This document shows positions 6,724-14,211 of a stretch of DNA of 14,723 bases, piece after piece (the stretch's first letter is position 1; the number at the start of each line of letters is the position of its first letter). This stretch comes from Candidatus Bathyarchaeota archaeon (lineage in GTDB: Archaea; Thermoproteota; CALKCG01; B24; JAGTQN01), in contig JAGTQN010000034.1 of NCBI GenBank assembly GCA_018396395.1, forward strand, positions 1 through 14,723. Direction: 5' to 3'. The translations under genes were made by a program, and so were the position numbers. The notes beneath the pieces were generated by a model. That model was not told the DNA's origin. It made no database searches and saw only the letters and a list, made by a program, of their open reading frames with translations.

Positions 6724-7833
6724 CTATGGGCATGCTTCCAGTAAGTGCTTCTGTAGCTCATCTTTTTTCAATTCTATTCCTATTCCAGGCCTAGATGGGA
6801 TTTTAAGGTAGCCCCTTTCCAAGGGAAGGGGAGGATCTATAATGGCATCCCTCCATGCCACATCACCCATCTGAAATTCGAGGATCAGGAAATTGGGCGT
6901 ACAGGCGGAGACTTGGAGGCTAGCCATGGTTGCTACAGGACTTACCATGTTGTGGGGAGCGAAGGCTACATAATAAGTCTCGGCTATGGCGGCAATCTTT
7001 TTAGTCTCGAGGATCCCACCAGCCCTAGCTACATCTGGCATGATGATGTCCGCCGCCTGCCTTTCAAGAAGCTCCCGAAACTCATACCGGGTACTTAGAA
7101 GCTCCCCAGTACAGACGGGTGTAGATAAAGCCTCGCTTACCTTGGCCATGGCCTTATGGTTTCCCGAAGGTACAGGGTCCTCGATCCACATCAATCCTAA
7201 GTCTTCAAGGCGTTTTCCTAACTCCACAGCCGTACTTACGTTAAAGATTCCATGGCAATCTATTGCCAAGTCCACATCTTCCCCTAAGGCCTCCCTCAGT
7301 GCCTTTACCATAGAGACGATGCGATTCATGTCCTTGGATTTTATGCTTCGACTCAGAAAACGTTCCGAAGGAATGGCATCGTCCACATCCATCTTCAAAG
7401 CCGTGAAGCCCTCCTCAACAGCGGAAAGGGCTTTAGCCGTATACTCAGCCTCCACAAAGGAGGCTCCCCTGAAGAAACCATCGGCATAGACCCTCAGCCT
7501 TTCATGGCAGCACCCTCCCAAAAGCTTGTAAACTGGCTGGCCCAATGCCTTTCCCAAGATATCCCATAGGGCTATTTCTATGGCGCTAATTGTAGGCGGA
7601 GGAATCCCTGCTCTATAAAGGCTTTCCCAGATGGCCTCTATGTTAAAAGGATCCTCGCCTATTAGACGCCTCCCTATGGTTTCTAACGATTCTAATAGCC
7701 CCCCACTTTTATAAGGAAGCCCCTCCCCGATACCTGAAATTCCCTCATCAGTTTGAAGCTCTACTATGATCCATGGAAAGCTTGGCCAGTGTCTTCCCTT
7801 CACAGCATAGGTTTTTAATCCAGCGATCCTCAT
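6724..7833 (-). CDS. Enolase-superfamily sugar-acid dehydratase (galactonate/gluconate dehydratase-like)
   Basis: A 369-residue member of the mandelate racemase branch of the enolase superfamily: an N-terminal capping domain to about residue 115, then the TIM barrel. Candidate residues are D192 and H194 in AIDCHG, metal ligands E218 in WIEDP and E244 in CTGE, the D267-H294 dyad (PDVARAG, APHN), and E319 in LILEF. The spacing 192/194/218/244/267/294/319 equals that of the E. coli D-galactonate dehydratase residues as I recall them (183/185/209/235/258/285/310). Removal of water from an aldonate to a 2-keto-3-deoxy sugar acid, as in archaeal Entner-Doudoroff variants, is therefore likely; the exact substrate cannot be read from sequence. 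KMD at 147-149 aligns with the barrel strand 2 Lys region. No aldolase or kinase is adjacent. It is divergent from the Cys-rich gene. Confidence 0.85.
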   Translation of the reverse strand: MRIAGLKTYAVKGRHWPSFPWIIVELQTDEGISGIGEGLPYKSGGLLESLETIGRRLIGEDPFNIEAIWESLYRAGIPPPTISAIEIALWDILGKALGQPVYKLLGGCCHERLRVYADGFFRGASFVEAEYTAKALSAVEEGFTALKMDVDDAIPSERFLSRSIKSKDMNRIVSMVKALREALGEDVDLAIDCHGIFNVSTAVELGKRLEDLGLMWIEDPVPSGNHKAMAKVSEALSTPVCTGELLSTRYEFRELLERQAADIIMPDVARAGGILETKKIAAIAETYYVAFAPHNMVSPVATMASLQVSACTPNFLILEFQMGDVAWRDAIIDPPLPLERGYLKIPSRPGIGIELKKDELQKHLLEACP

Positions 7834-7867
7834 GGCAATCCCTGTCCCATGACTTTCATTGCATTCA

Positions 7868-7882
7868 AAAAAATTTAAATTC
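7868..7882. promoter_or_regulatory. AT-rich divergent promoter region
   Basis: A run containing AAATTTAAATT, near-palindromic, lies between the divergent dehydratase (minus, start 7833) and Cys-rich gene (plus, start 7937). Read on either strand it offers a TATA-like TTTAAATT. Inferred starts about 26 bp away would give leaders of about 17 nt (dehydratase) and 35 nt (Cys-rich gene). The two genes may therefore share one core element. Confidence 0.4.
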
Positions 7883-7936
7883 CTCTCAATCGAAAGTCTA
7901 TTGCCGATTTCAAAGACTTTCCATTTGGGGGTTAAT

Positions 7937-8224
7937 TTGCAACCTCAATACTGCTCGCCCCAATGCCAGTTCTTCAGGTGCAATCAAAGGGCCTTAGTGC
8001 GCAAGGAAAACATGGTTTGGTGTAGCTTCGCTAATGATCTATGCCAGAGCTATAAGTGCAACTACGCCCAATGCCTTAGGGGAAGGCTCCTCGTCAATGG
8101 GCTATGCGGTATGACCATAAAGAGACAGACTACCGAGGAGCCCCTAATAGAGAATGAGCAACCAAAGGTATTAAAGGTCAGGAGCAAACTCATTCGCAAG
8201 CTCGGGGAGCGGGAGATCTTCTAA
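7937..8224 (+). CDS. Cys-rich 95-aa protein, function unknown
   Basis: The predicted protein has eight cysteines at residues 6, 10, 15, 29, 36, 41, 46 and 57. They form CxxxCxxxxC, an isolated WC, then CxxxxCxxxxC and a GLCG, followed by a basic tail ending RKLGEREIF. The pattern suggests binding of zinc or an iron-sulfur cluster; which one cannot be told. The frame is open from an ATG at 7859, but the extra 26 residues are low-quality and cover the promoter. A TTG at 7937 with GGGGG (7927-7931) five bases ahead puts the conserved-looking PQYC motif at the N-terminus, as in short Cys-rich proteins I associate loosely with TACK archaea. It is divergent from the dehydratase. Coding status rests on the motif pattern and start context. 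Confidence 0.66.
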   Translation: MQPQYCSPQCQFFRCNQRALVRKENMVWCSFANDLCQSYKCNYAQCLRGRLLVNGLCGMTIKRQTTEEPLIENEQPKVLKVRSKLIRKLGEREIF

Positions 8225-8501
8225 ACTAAGACGAAGTCGCCAATGAACGATGAATCTTAAAATCCATCGAATCGAAAGATCTGAATTTCCTTAGCTTTTT
8301 TCCGTTAAGTCCAATGATGAATCGAAGGAATGGCAGGCCCAAGCCATACGTTATTGAGCTTCATGCATCCGGATTATGACATTAGTCTTTAATCTTGATC
8401 CATTCATTACATTTCGGAAAATATAAAGTAAAGAATCCGAGGTTCAGCGATGCTAGCCCGATTCGAAGGAAGGTCCAAGACCTTTCATAGGGGGACAAGG
8501 C
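8225..8501. other. Intergenic region upstream of the HerA-like gene
   Basis: 277 bases without a supported gene. The right end contains a TATA-like AAATATAAAG (8418-8427) about 75 bp before the HerA-like start codon. An ATGATGA (C-box-like) occurs near 8315, but no matching CTGA box follows, so no C/D RNA is called. Confidence 0.4.
8418..8427 (+). promoter_or_regulatory. TATA-like box for the HerA-like gene
   Basis: AAATATAAAG fits an archaeal TATA element. A start near 8449 would leave a leader of about 50 nt, longer than most in archaea, so this is tentative. Confidence 0.33.
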
Positions 8502-11489
8502 TTGTCTGAGCGTGTGGCTTTAGGGGTTATTAAGGGTCCCTGTACAGTTGGTGAATTTAAAGTCGAGGTCCTTGGGGAAAGCCTAGGCTTTAACGATTAT
8601 GCTGAGCTAGAGCATGAGGGAGATCGCTACCTTTGTATGGTGAAGGGAATTGAGAGGTTCGGAACTGGTCTTTTGGCTAGTTGCATCGTTGTTGGTCGGT
8701 TACCTAGAACCCCCTTCCGAGAAGGCTCGATCCTTTACAGGGCCAAGGAAGAAACTGTCAGGCAGGCCCTTGAACTCACAGCCACAGAGAAGGATGGGCT
8801 TTATATAGGAAGGCTCAAAGGACTAGGCTTCAGGGTATGGCTTCCAGTAAAGAAAATGGGAAGGGTCTTCATCGTTGGAAAACCGGGTTCTGGAAAATCC
8901 TATACGGTCGGGGTCCTAATCGAAGAACTCCTCAAGAAAAATGTGCCAGTAGTTGTCATCGATCCCCATGGCGAGTATTCCAGCCTCAAGGTCGAAGGCG
9001 ATCCAGTTCGGGATGATCCTGACGTAACGATAAGGTCTTACTTGGATCAAGTTCTCGAGTTCGGAGAAACTTCCATGAACCCTGGAGCCGATTTAGGGCT
9101 GGAAGCCTTAAAGGTCGCTGGAGCCGAGGATCTCGTCGTCCAGGGCCAGTGTACGATCGTGAATCTTCGAGGCCTTGGGGACGAGGAGCAGCTGAGCATA
9201 GTCGCAGAGACCCTAAACAAGCTCTTCCAAGCCTCTGTATTAGGGCACGTTCGTCCCTTCTACTGCGTCTTGGATGAAGCCCACAGGTTTGCTGGAAAGG
9301 AAAAAAGCGAGAGCATGGCTTTGGTAAAGCGCTTCGCCCAAGAGGGGCGAAAGTTTGGAGCGAATCTCATTGTTGTTACACAGCGTCCCCAACTTTTGGA
9401 CACAACCGTCAGGGGGCTTGTTGGGACTTGGATCATCCATCGCCTTACAGATCCGAACGATGTGAAGATCGTTCTTGAAAGTGGAGGTTTGGACCATAGC
9501 TGGGAGAGGGATATTGCATGGCTAGATAAGGGCGAAGCGATTATAACGGGCGAGCTTGTCGAACGATTGCCAGTCATTGTGAAGGTAAGGCATAGGGAAA
9601 CGAAGCATGGAGCCCCAGGCTTCAACCCTTTGGACTTTGTGAAGGCCGAGGTACGAGAAAAAACCCTCCAGCGCATCTTCGAAACAAGAAGCCGCCTTAG
9701 GATAAAAGGTGCCGAGCTTTCCGAGGAACAGCCTATACTAGCTCCAGGGCTCCCCCAATGCTTCCTTTCCATAAAGTTCAAGGAGGAGGATATCCAAAGG
9801 CTTATCGATCGCGCCCTTCCCTTAGCTAAGGCTTGGATAAGCAACGTTCAACTCGAGTATACTCCCCTTCTCCAGTACATGGTTGAGGCAAAGGTTCAAC
9901 GCCAGAACCCCCCTGTGGAGTTCAAGGATTCTCTTAGGGGCTTCGCATCCCTCTTGACGGATTCAGGAAAGATCGATTGGAAGAGAAGCCTAAAAGGATG
10001 CTTGGATACTTCCGGCATTGAGGATATCATCCCCCAAACAAAGCCTCCAGCCGCTGGAAGGTTTGCGAGGATAACCATTCCCCTATCCCAGCAGTCTGAA
10101 GTTGAGGATCTTATGAAGGGCTTGAAGGCCTATGCAGCCCTTAAGATGACGAAGGTTGTCCATCATCACAGTTCCCTTGGTAAAGCGGCTGTGGGCATTG
10201 ATGTGGAAGACTTCCGTTTGGAATGCTCAAGAATGGTAGATGGGCTTCTACAGAAAAGCTATGCTGAGATTGAGGAGAAGTTCCAGGCTGAAGCCATGGC
10301 CATCGATGAAAGGATAAGGGCTTTGGACGACGATACGAAGGCTCTCATGAAGGGACTAAGGGACCTTAACCTTGAGATCGAAAGACTCAAGGATGAAGTC
10401 GAGAAGGCAAGGAAGGAGAAGAAGTCCGTTAAGAGGTTAAGGATGAGCCTAGAAGCCAAGGAGCGTAGGGCCCTCGTCCTTAAAAGGAAATTGGAGGCAC
10501 ATAACCATCAGAGGCTGAAGTACTCCAAAGCTAAGGATGCCCTTGCGGAGCGGAAGGGTAAGGCCCTAAAGGCCCTAAGGGACAAGTATGCCAGTCTTAT
10601 GGATGGAAAGATACAATCCCAAGTCCTTCAGCCCGATATCAAAGAGCTTAGCATCCCCATTTTTCAAGTGGTTTGGCTCCCGGTCTTCAGGGCCCAGCTC
10701 AACATATCATCGAATGGCATTGAAAAGTCCATGCGAATTTCTTGGAACGGAATAAATGCCAGAGGGGAATTTGGAGCCTGTACAGTCTGCCATGAGGAAA
10801 TAACGAATATAGGTCCTATATGGATGTGCCAAATCTGTCTCTCTCTCCTTTGCGGAGAGCATGGGTCCGTTTGTACTGAGTGCCAGAGGACCCTATGTCC
10901 CCAGCATGTATGGTTTTGCACATCCTGCGGAAGGCCCTTTTGTACCCTCGAAGAACAAAGGAGCTGCCAAGTCTGCGCCTCCCAATTATGCAAAAACTGC
11001 TCAGGGTTTTGCCTTCGATGCGGTTCAGGAACGATATATTGTAAAGATCATCTCAAGACATGCGACCTTTGCAGGGAAAGATTCTGTGAAAGGCATTGGA
11101 AGGAGCATACGCTCAGATGCCAGGCTTGCGGTGCAAGGACCTGCGAATCGAAGACCGAAAGATGCTCGGTATGTGGAAGCTTTCTTTGTGAGGCTTGCAT
11201 CATGCATTGCGGAAAATGTATGAAGTCTCTTTGTCCCCAACATACTTGGACGTGTGAAGTATGCGGTCAGAAGCTTTGTTACAATGAGCCAAGGCAGAGC
11301 TGTTCCGTATGCGGAAGGCTCCTATGCGAGAAGGATGCCTTCAAGTGTAAGGCATGTGGAAGCATCGTCTGCGAGAAAGACTTGGAAAGATGCCCGAATT
11401 GCGGTAACACTATTTGTCCAAATTGCCTCGTAACATATAGGAGAATCCTTATCAAACGAAAACGCTGTAGGCTTTGTTCATCCCAGTAG
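8502..11489 (+). CDS. HerA-type ATPase fused to a coiled coil and a C-terminal cysteine/zinc-finger array
   Basis: A 995-residue protein of clear modular build. Residues 1-115 look like the HAS-barrel of HerA. Residues 115-375 are the HerA/FtsK-type ATPase: Walker A GKPGSGKS (126-133), IDPHGEY (153-159), Walker B YCVLDEAH (254-261), VTQRP (292-296) and the closing VKVRHRETKHG. Residues 380-580 are a middle domain I do not recognise. Residues 585-700 are rich in Glu, Lys, Arg and Leu with heptad spacing, a likely coiled coil. Residues 760-992 hold 46 cysteines in about 13 units of CxxC-x4-C-xx-(H/C/other), about 15-18 residues each. HerA normally works as a hexameric DNA pump with the NurA nuclease; no nurA is visible here. 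The start is TTG with GGGGG seven bases ahead; GTG at 8514 is an alternative. Function beyond ATP-driven DNA (or protein) translocation is unknown. Confidence 0.9.
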   Translation: MSERVALGVIKGPCTVGEFKVEVLGESLGFNDYAELEHEGDRYLCMVKGIERFGTGLLASCIVVGRLPRTPFREGSILYRAKEETVRQALELTATEKDGLYIGRLKGLGFRVWLPVKKMGRVFIVGKPGSGKSYTVGVLIEELLKKNVPVVVIDPHGEYSSLKVEGDPVRDDPDVTIRSYLDQVLEFGETSMNPGADLGLEALKVAGAEDLVVQGQCTIVNLRGLGDEEQLSIVAETLNKLFQASVLGHVRPFYCVLDEAHRFAGKEKSESMALVKRFAQEGRKFGANLIVVTQRPQLLDTTVRGLVGTWIIHRLTDPNDVKIVLESGGLDHSWERDIAWLDKGEAIITGELVERLPVIVKVRHRETKHGAPGFNPLDFVKAEVREKTLQRIFETRSRLRIKGAELSEEQPILAPGLPQCFLSIKFKEEDIQRLIDRALPLAKAWISNVQLEYTPLLQYMVEAKVQRQNPPVEFKDSLRGFASLLTDSGKIDWKRSLKGCLDTSGIEDIIPQTKPPAAGRFARITIPLSQQSEVEDLMKGLKAYAALKMTKVVHHHSSLGKAAVGIDVEDFRLECSRMVDGLLQKSYAEIEEKFQAEAMAIDERIRALDDDTKALMKGLRDLNLEIERLKDEVEKARKEKKSVKRLRMSLEAKERRALVLKRKLEAHNHQRLKYSKAKDALAERKGKALKALRDKYASLMDGKIQSQVLQPDIKELSIPIFQVVWLPVFRAQLNISSNGIEKSMRISWNGINARGEFGACTVCHEEITNIGPIWMCQICLSLLCGEHGSVCTECQRTLCPQHVWFCTSCGRPFCTLEEQRSCQVCASQLCKNCSGFCLRCGSGTIYCKDHLKTCDLCRERFCERHWKEHTLRCQACGARTCESKTERCSVCGSFLCEACIMHCGKCMKSLCPQHTWTCEVCGQKLCYNEPRQSCSVCGRLLCEKDAFKCKACGSIVCEKDLERCPNCGNTICPNCLVTYRRILIKRKRCRLCSSQ
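10779..11480 (+). repeat. Tandem cysteine-unit coding repeats within the HerA-like gene
   Basis: This 3' part of the gene encodes residues 760-993, a run of short units of the form CxxC-x4-C-xx-(H/C). Units such as CTECQRTLCPQH (791-802) and CGKCMKSLCPQH (903-914) recur 112 residues apart. The units after them, CTSCGRPFC and CEVCGQKLC, also match, so the array probably grew by copying a seven-unit block. Several units have His at the fourth position (787, 802, 850, 865, 914) and others Cys (833, 899, 975), which fits zinc coordination with cross-bracing between neighbours. Some units lack an obvious fourth ligand. Confidence 0.82.
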
Positions 11490-11560
11490 AAATTAGGGAA
11501 GGAAAGCCTATACTGTATTTTCGGAATTTCACCAAAGAGGCAAGGAAAAACGATAAAGGA

Positions 11561-11570
11561 AAGATAATAT
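11561..11570 (+). promoter_or_regulatory. TATA-like box for trmI
   Basis: AAGATAATAT lies about 47 bp before the TTG start and would allow a leader of about 20 nt. The 123-bp gap after the HerA-like gene has no other notable content. Readthrough from the upstream gene is equally possible. Confidence 0.3.
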
Positions 11571-11612
11571 CCAGGAAGATAAAGAAAGAAGCTCGAAAAA
11601 GGTCCGTTTAAC

Positions 11613-12470
11613 TTGACCGAAAAAATTGAAATTGAAGTCAAGAATGAGAATGATAGCATAATAGCCGAAGGGGATGACGTCATACTTTATCTTGATCATC
11701 GAAGGACATACCTTGTTAAAGCGAAGGCTGGAAGGGATTTTCATACCCATAGGGGCTACATAAAGTTAGGAGACCTTATCGGTAAAAACTTTGGCGATAA
11801 GATCGAGAGTAGTACTGGAACCTCCTTCATAATCCTGAAGCCCTCTTTGAGGGATTTTGCCCTAAAGTTTCCAAGATTAACCCAGATCATGTATCCTAAA
11901 GATATAGGGCTTATCCTTGCGTATACGGGCATAGGGCCGGGTTGGAGGGTTGTAGAGGGCGGAGTCGGATCGGGAGTCCTCACAGCCTTCCTTGCAAACT
12001 CTGTAAGGCCAAGCGGCAGAGTCTATGGATATGAGGTAAATGAGCGTTTCTTACAAAACGCGAGGAAAAACCTCGAAAGGGTCGGCCTAATGGATTATGT
12101 GGAGTTGAAGCTGAGGGATATTGGTCAGGGTATTGTTGAAAGGGACGTTGACTTGGTTGTCCTTGACTTGGCTACACCTTGGCTTTTTATCGAGAATGTT
12201 TGGGAGGCCCTTAAGCCCTCGGGCTATTTCGTAAGCTTCAGTCCAACTATTAATCAGGTTGAGAAGACCGTTGAAGCCCTAAGGCAAGGAAGTTTCATCG
12301 ACATAGAAGCCATTGAATGCATCCTCAGAAACTTTAAGGTCAAGATGGGGGAGACGAGACCGGAAACAATAATGGTGGGGCATACGGGCTACCTTGTATT
12401 TGCCAGAAGAATTAGCAAGGATATCTCTTCTTATGCGGCTAAAGCCGAAGAAAAGATACGGGAGGAATGA
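11613..12470 (+). CDS. trmI: tRNA (adenine-N1)-methyltransferase, TrmI type (m1A57/58)
   Basis: Uses S-adenosylmethionine to make m1A in the T-loop of tRNA; archaeal enzymes act on A57 and A58 as a homotetramer. The 285-residue length is slightly above the usual 250-260. The N-terminal beta domain carries DHRRTYLVKAKAG and FHTHRGYI (28-50). QIMYPKDIGLI (91-101) precedes the methyltransferase fold. Motif I is VEGGVGSGVLT (114-124), E141 probably binds the ribose, and LDLATPW (184-190) is the motif IV region with the likely catalytic D185. The C-terminal RPETIMVGHTGYLVFARR is diagnostic of the family. TTG at 11613 is the only start that keeps the N-terminal domain, with AGGT about ten bases ahead. 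The tRNA-Glu in this window has both A57 and A58, so it is a plausible substrate. Confidence 0.92.
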   Translation: MTEKIEIEVKNENDSIIAEGDDVILYLDHRRTYLVKAKAGRDFHTHRGYIKLGDLIGKNFGDKIESSTGTSFIILKPSLRDFALKFPRLTQIMYPKDIGLILAYTGIGPGWRVVEGGVGSGVLTAFLANSVRPSGRVYGYEVNERFLQNARKNLERVGLMDYVELKLRDIGQGIVERDVDLVVLDLATPWLFIENVWEALKPSGYFVSFSPTINQVEKTVEALRQGSFIDIEAIECILRNFKVKMGETRPETIMVGHTGYLVFARRISKDISSYAAKAEEKIREE

Positions 12471-12586
12471 AGAAAGTCCATAATGCCTATGGGTCCATCA
12501 CTCCATCCGCTCGTATAGTTTCGGAGACTTAAATGGCTTCAGCGAAGTCCTATCTTTCTAGCGGTTTTATAGCGGTCTTTTTCGGT

Positions 12587-12730
12587 TCAGCCGACAAGCT
12601 TACGTATAGAATCCATTAACCATGGTTCTAAGTGAAATCTAAGTGGCAGATACTTCACTTCCATTAGACTTCTTTCCTCGGACATGACATTTTGATCAAT
12701 GACCTTTCTAGGCTCTATGGCTCTATGCAT
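12587..12730 (-). pseudogene. Possible remnant of a gene that followed the decayed dehydratase
   Basis: A 47-codon open frame starts at an ATG (12730-12728) that overlaps the end of the decayed enolase-superfamily gene, as in an operon, and ends at a TGA (12589-12587). Its translation (for example FHLEPWLMDSIRKLVG at the end) is protein-like but matches no family I recognise. It could be the broken N-terminus of a former operon partner, or chance. The remainder of 12471-12586 holds nothing I can identify. Confidence 0.22.
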
Positions 12731-13885
12731 CTTTGCCCTTCCTTCTCACGGGATTCCTCTATCGCATTTTCGTCTATATCCATCCCTAGCCCTGGTAAAT
12801 CCGACATAAAAAAGATGGCAACCCTCAACCTTATGAAGGCTTCGATTCTTCGCTAGGACATTAAAGGGCAGTCATGGCTACTCTGAAAAAAGTAAGAGGT
12901 GAAGATGATCTCCTGTATTCGGAAGTTGGGCATCGCGGCATCCACCTGGCACTCCGACGCTAACTATAAGCCATGGCTACCATGGGGATTACAGTCGATA
13001 CCAAAGATCTCTCCTAGGATTGCGATCTTCCTGAGGCTTAAGATTGCCTCCATATAGGAGGGCTGAAAGACATCAAAAGAACCCTTAACTGCAAACTCGC
13101 GGAAGTCTCTAAATCGAGGAATTCGCCAATTATAAGAATGTCAACCATAAGAATGTCAACCCCTCCCCCCTCCGTAGCCTTGCATGGGACTCTGCATCCC
13201 AGGATCAAAGGGCTCCTCCAACCAGATTACCCAACTCTTAGCTGTCTAAGGCTTCAAGGTCTGTTTGATCATCCGAAGGAAGCTATAGAACTTCCCTGTC
13301 TTGTCGACAAAGATACGAATCTTATCCCCCGTTGTCTTCTTCATTGCCCGAACATTATCCATGCCATTTCAAGGAGTTGTGGTAGAACCTAATCTCGACG
13401 CCCTTGAAATCATGTCTCAGATAAAGGACTGCTGAATCGGTCGCGAACTCTGAAGGTAAATAGTCGAGTGTAGCATAGTTCCATCTTTCCCTCACTTGAA
13501 AAACTAAGGGTCAGGTAGACCTAAGCCATCTCCTTATGGACGCCCAGAAGCTTGTAGATTGGCTTATTTCCGGCCTCTCCTAGGGTGTCCCATAGGGATG
13601 CTCCAATGCACTATACTGAAGCCAACCATGTTTCGAGAAAAGGGTTATCTTGAAGGAGTCGTGTCCCATTAATCGTGGCTTAATTTGCCTCTCCAAAACT
13701 TCGAAAGGCTGAGACCGAGCCTGCTACGATCTCTTTGAACCTGAGCCGGGTAGCAGTATCCGTAACCGGGATATCTTCGTCTATGCTGATGGCATTACAC
13801 CTTCAAAGTGGATCTTGTGGAACTGTCTATTTTGCTCAGAATCTGGGACTGTTCCTGTTAAGGATTTTATATTCCTTATCCTCAC
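12715..13885 (-). pseudogene. Decayed enolase-superfamily (mandelate racemase type) gene
   Basis: Translated on the minus strand in changing frames, this stretch gives a whole enolase-superfamily protein in order. It has a GTG start at 13885 with GGAGGG ahead and VRIRNIKSLTGTV; then LQDNPFLETWL; ASLWDTLGEAGNKPIYKLLG (about 13602-13543); DFKGVEIRFYHN; VRAMKKTTGDKIRIFVDKTG; IWLEEPFDPG; RFRDFREFAVKGSFDVFQPS; NPHGSHG; AAMPNFRIQE; and SDLPGLGMDIDENAIEE, ending at the TAG at 12717-12715. The pieces use three frames in the order 1-2-1-0, so there are at least three frameshifts. Interrupting stops include 13783-13781, 13682-13680, 13613-13611, 13523-13521, 13248-13246 and 12966-12964. The full span (about 390 codons) is retained, so decay was by small mutations. 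DKTG instead of DxHG shows a subfamily different from the intact dehydratase at 6724-7833. Confidence 0.87.
13132..13161. repeat. 15-bp exact tandem duplication
   Basis: ATAAGAATGTCAACC occurs twice back to back (13132-13146 and 13147-13161) inside the decayed enolase-superfamily gene. It adds five codons, each copy carrying a TGA in the surrounding minus-strand frame. It looks like a slippage or duplication event during decay. Confidence 0.85.
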
Positions 13886-14208
13886 TATTCTCCCTCCTCT
13901 AGATGAAGTTCATATAGCGAAGCAAGACAGGTTTAGATTAAAAATATAACTAATGTTACCATAGTTCGCAAATTAAAAGGATTTGGGATTATGCAAAAAA
14001 GGAAAAGAAAAAAAGATAAAACCCATTCGGTTCTTAGCAAGAACAATATCTAGCGATTAATGCTATGGAGAGATTGATGCATAAATTTATTTTAATGAAT
14101 GTGGGAGAAAACAAAAAATAAAACTACGATTTCAATGATGCCCGCACTCCCACTTTGGAATAAAATTTTGGATCTTTGTCGACGCGGGTGATCTGGTCAG
14201 CTTCTTAG
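13886..14208. other. AT-rich non-coding region between the pseudogene and the tRNA gene
   Basis: 323 bases without a gene. It contains the former ribosome site of the decayed gene (GGAGGG on the minus strand near 13890-13897), an A/G-only tract (13995-14015) and T-runs on the minus strand downstream of the tRNA. Nothing else is recognised. The A/G tract with GATA and a nearby GGTTCTTAGC resembles the tract ahead of gltX. Confidence 0.5.
14108..14123 (-). terminator. T-rich run downstream of the tRNA gene
   Basis: On the minus strand this reads TTTTATTTTTTGTTTT, the kind of oligo-T signal at which archaeal RNA polymerase stops. It lies about 85 bp past the tRNA 3' end, so a trailer would have to be removed by RNase Z. 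A shorter T-run nearer the gene (about 14163-14168) might act instead. Confidence 0.4.
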
Positions 14209-14211
14209 TGC

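Noticed and set aside
6913..7489. Plus-strand open frames of 61 and 167 codons inside the dehydratase gene
   Set aside because: They are antisense to a gene with a complete enolase-superfamily motif set and show no domain features.
8240..8320. Possible C/D box small RNA (GATGA, CTGA and ATGATGA sequences)
   Set aside because: The boxes are imperfect, the spacing is not right for paired C/D and C'/D' units, and no final CTGA box follows the ATGATGA.
9260..9844. Minus-strand 194-codon frame inside the HerA-like gene
   Set aside because: It is antisense to the conserved ATPase motifs, and its composition looks like a shadow frame.
13138..13392. Plus-strand 84-codon frame in the non-coding region
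   Set aside because: The opposite strand encodes recognisable pieces of the decayed enolase-superfamily protein, so this frame is its shadow.
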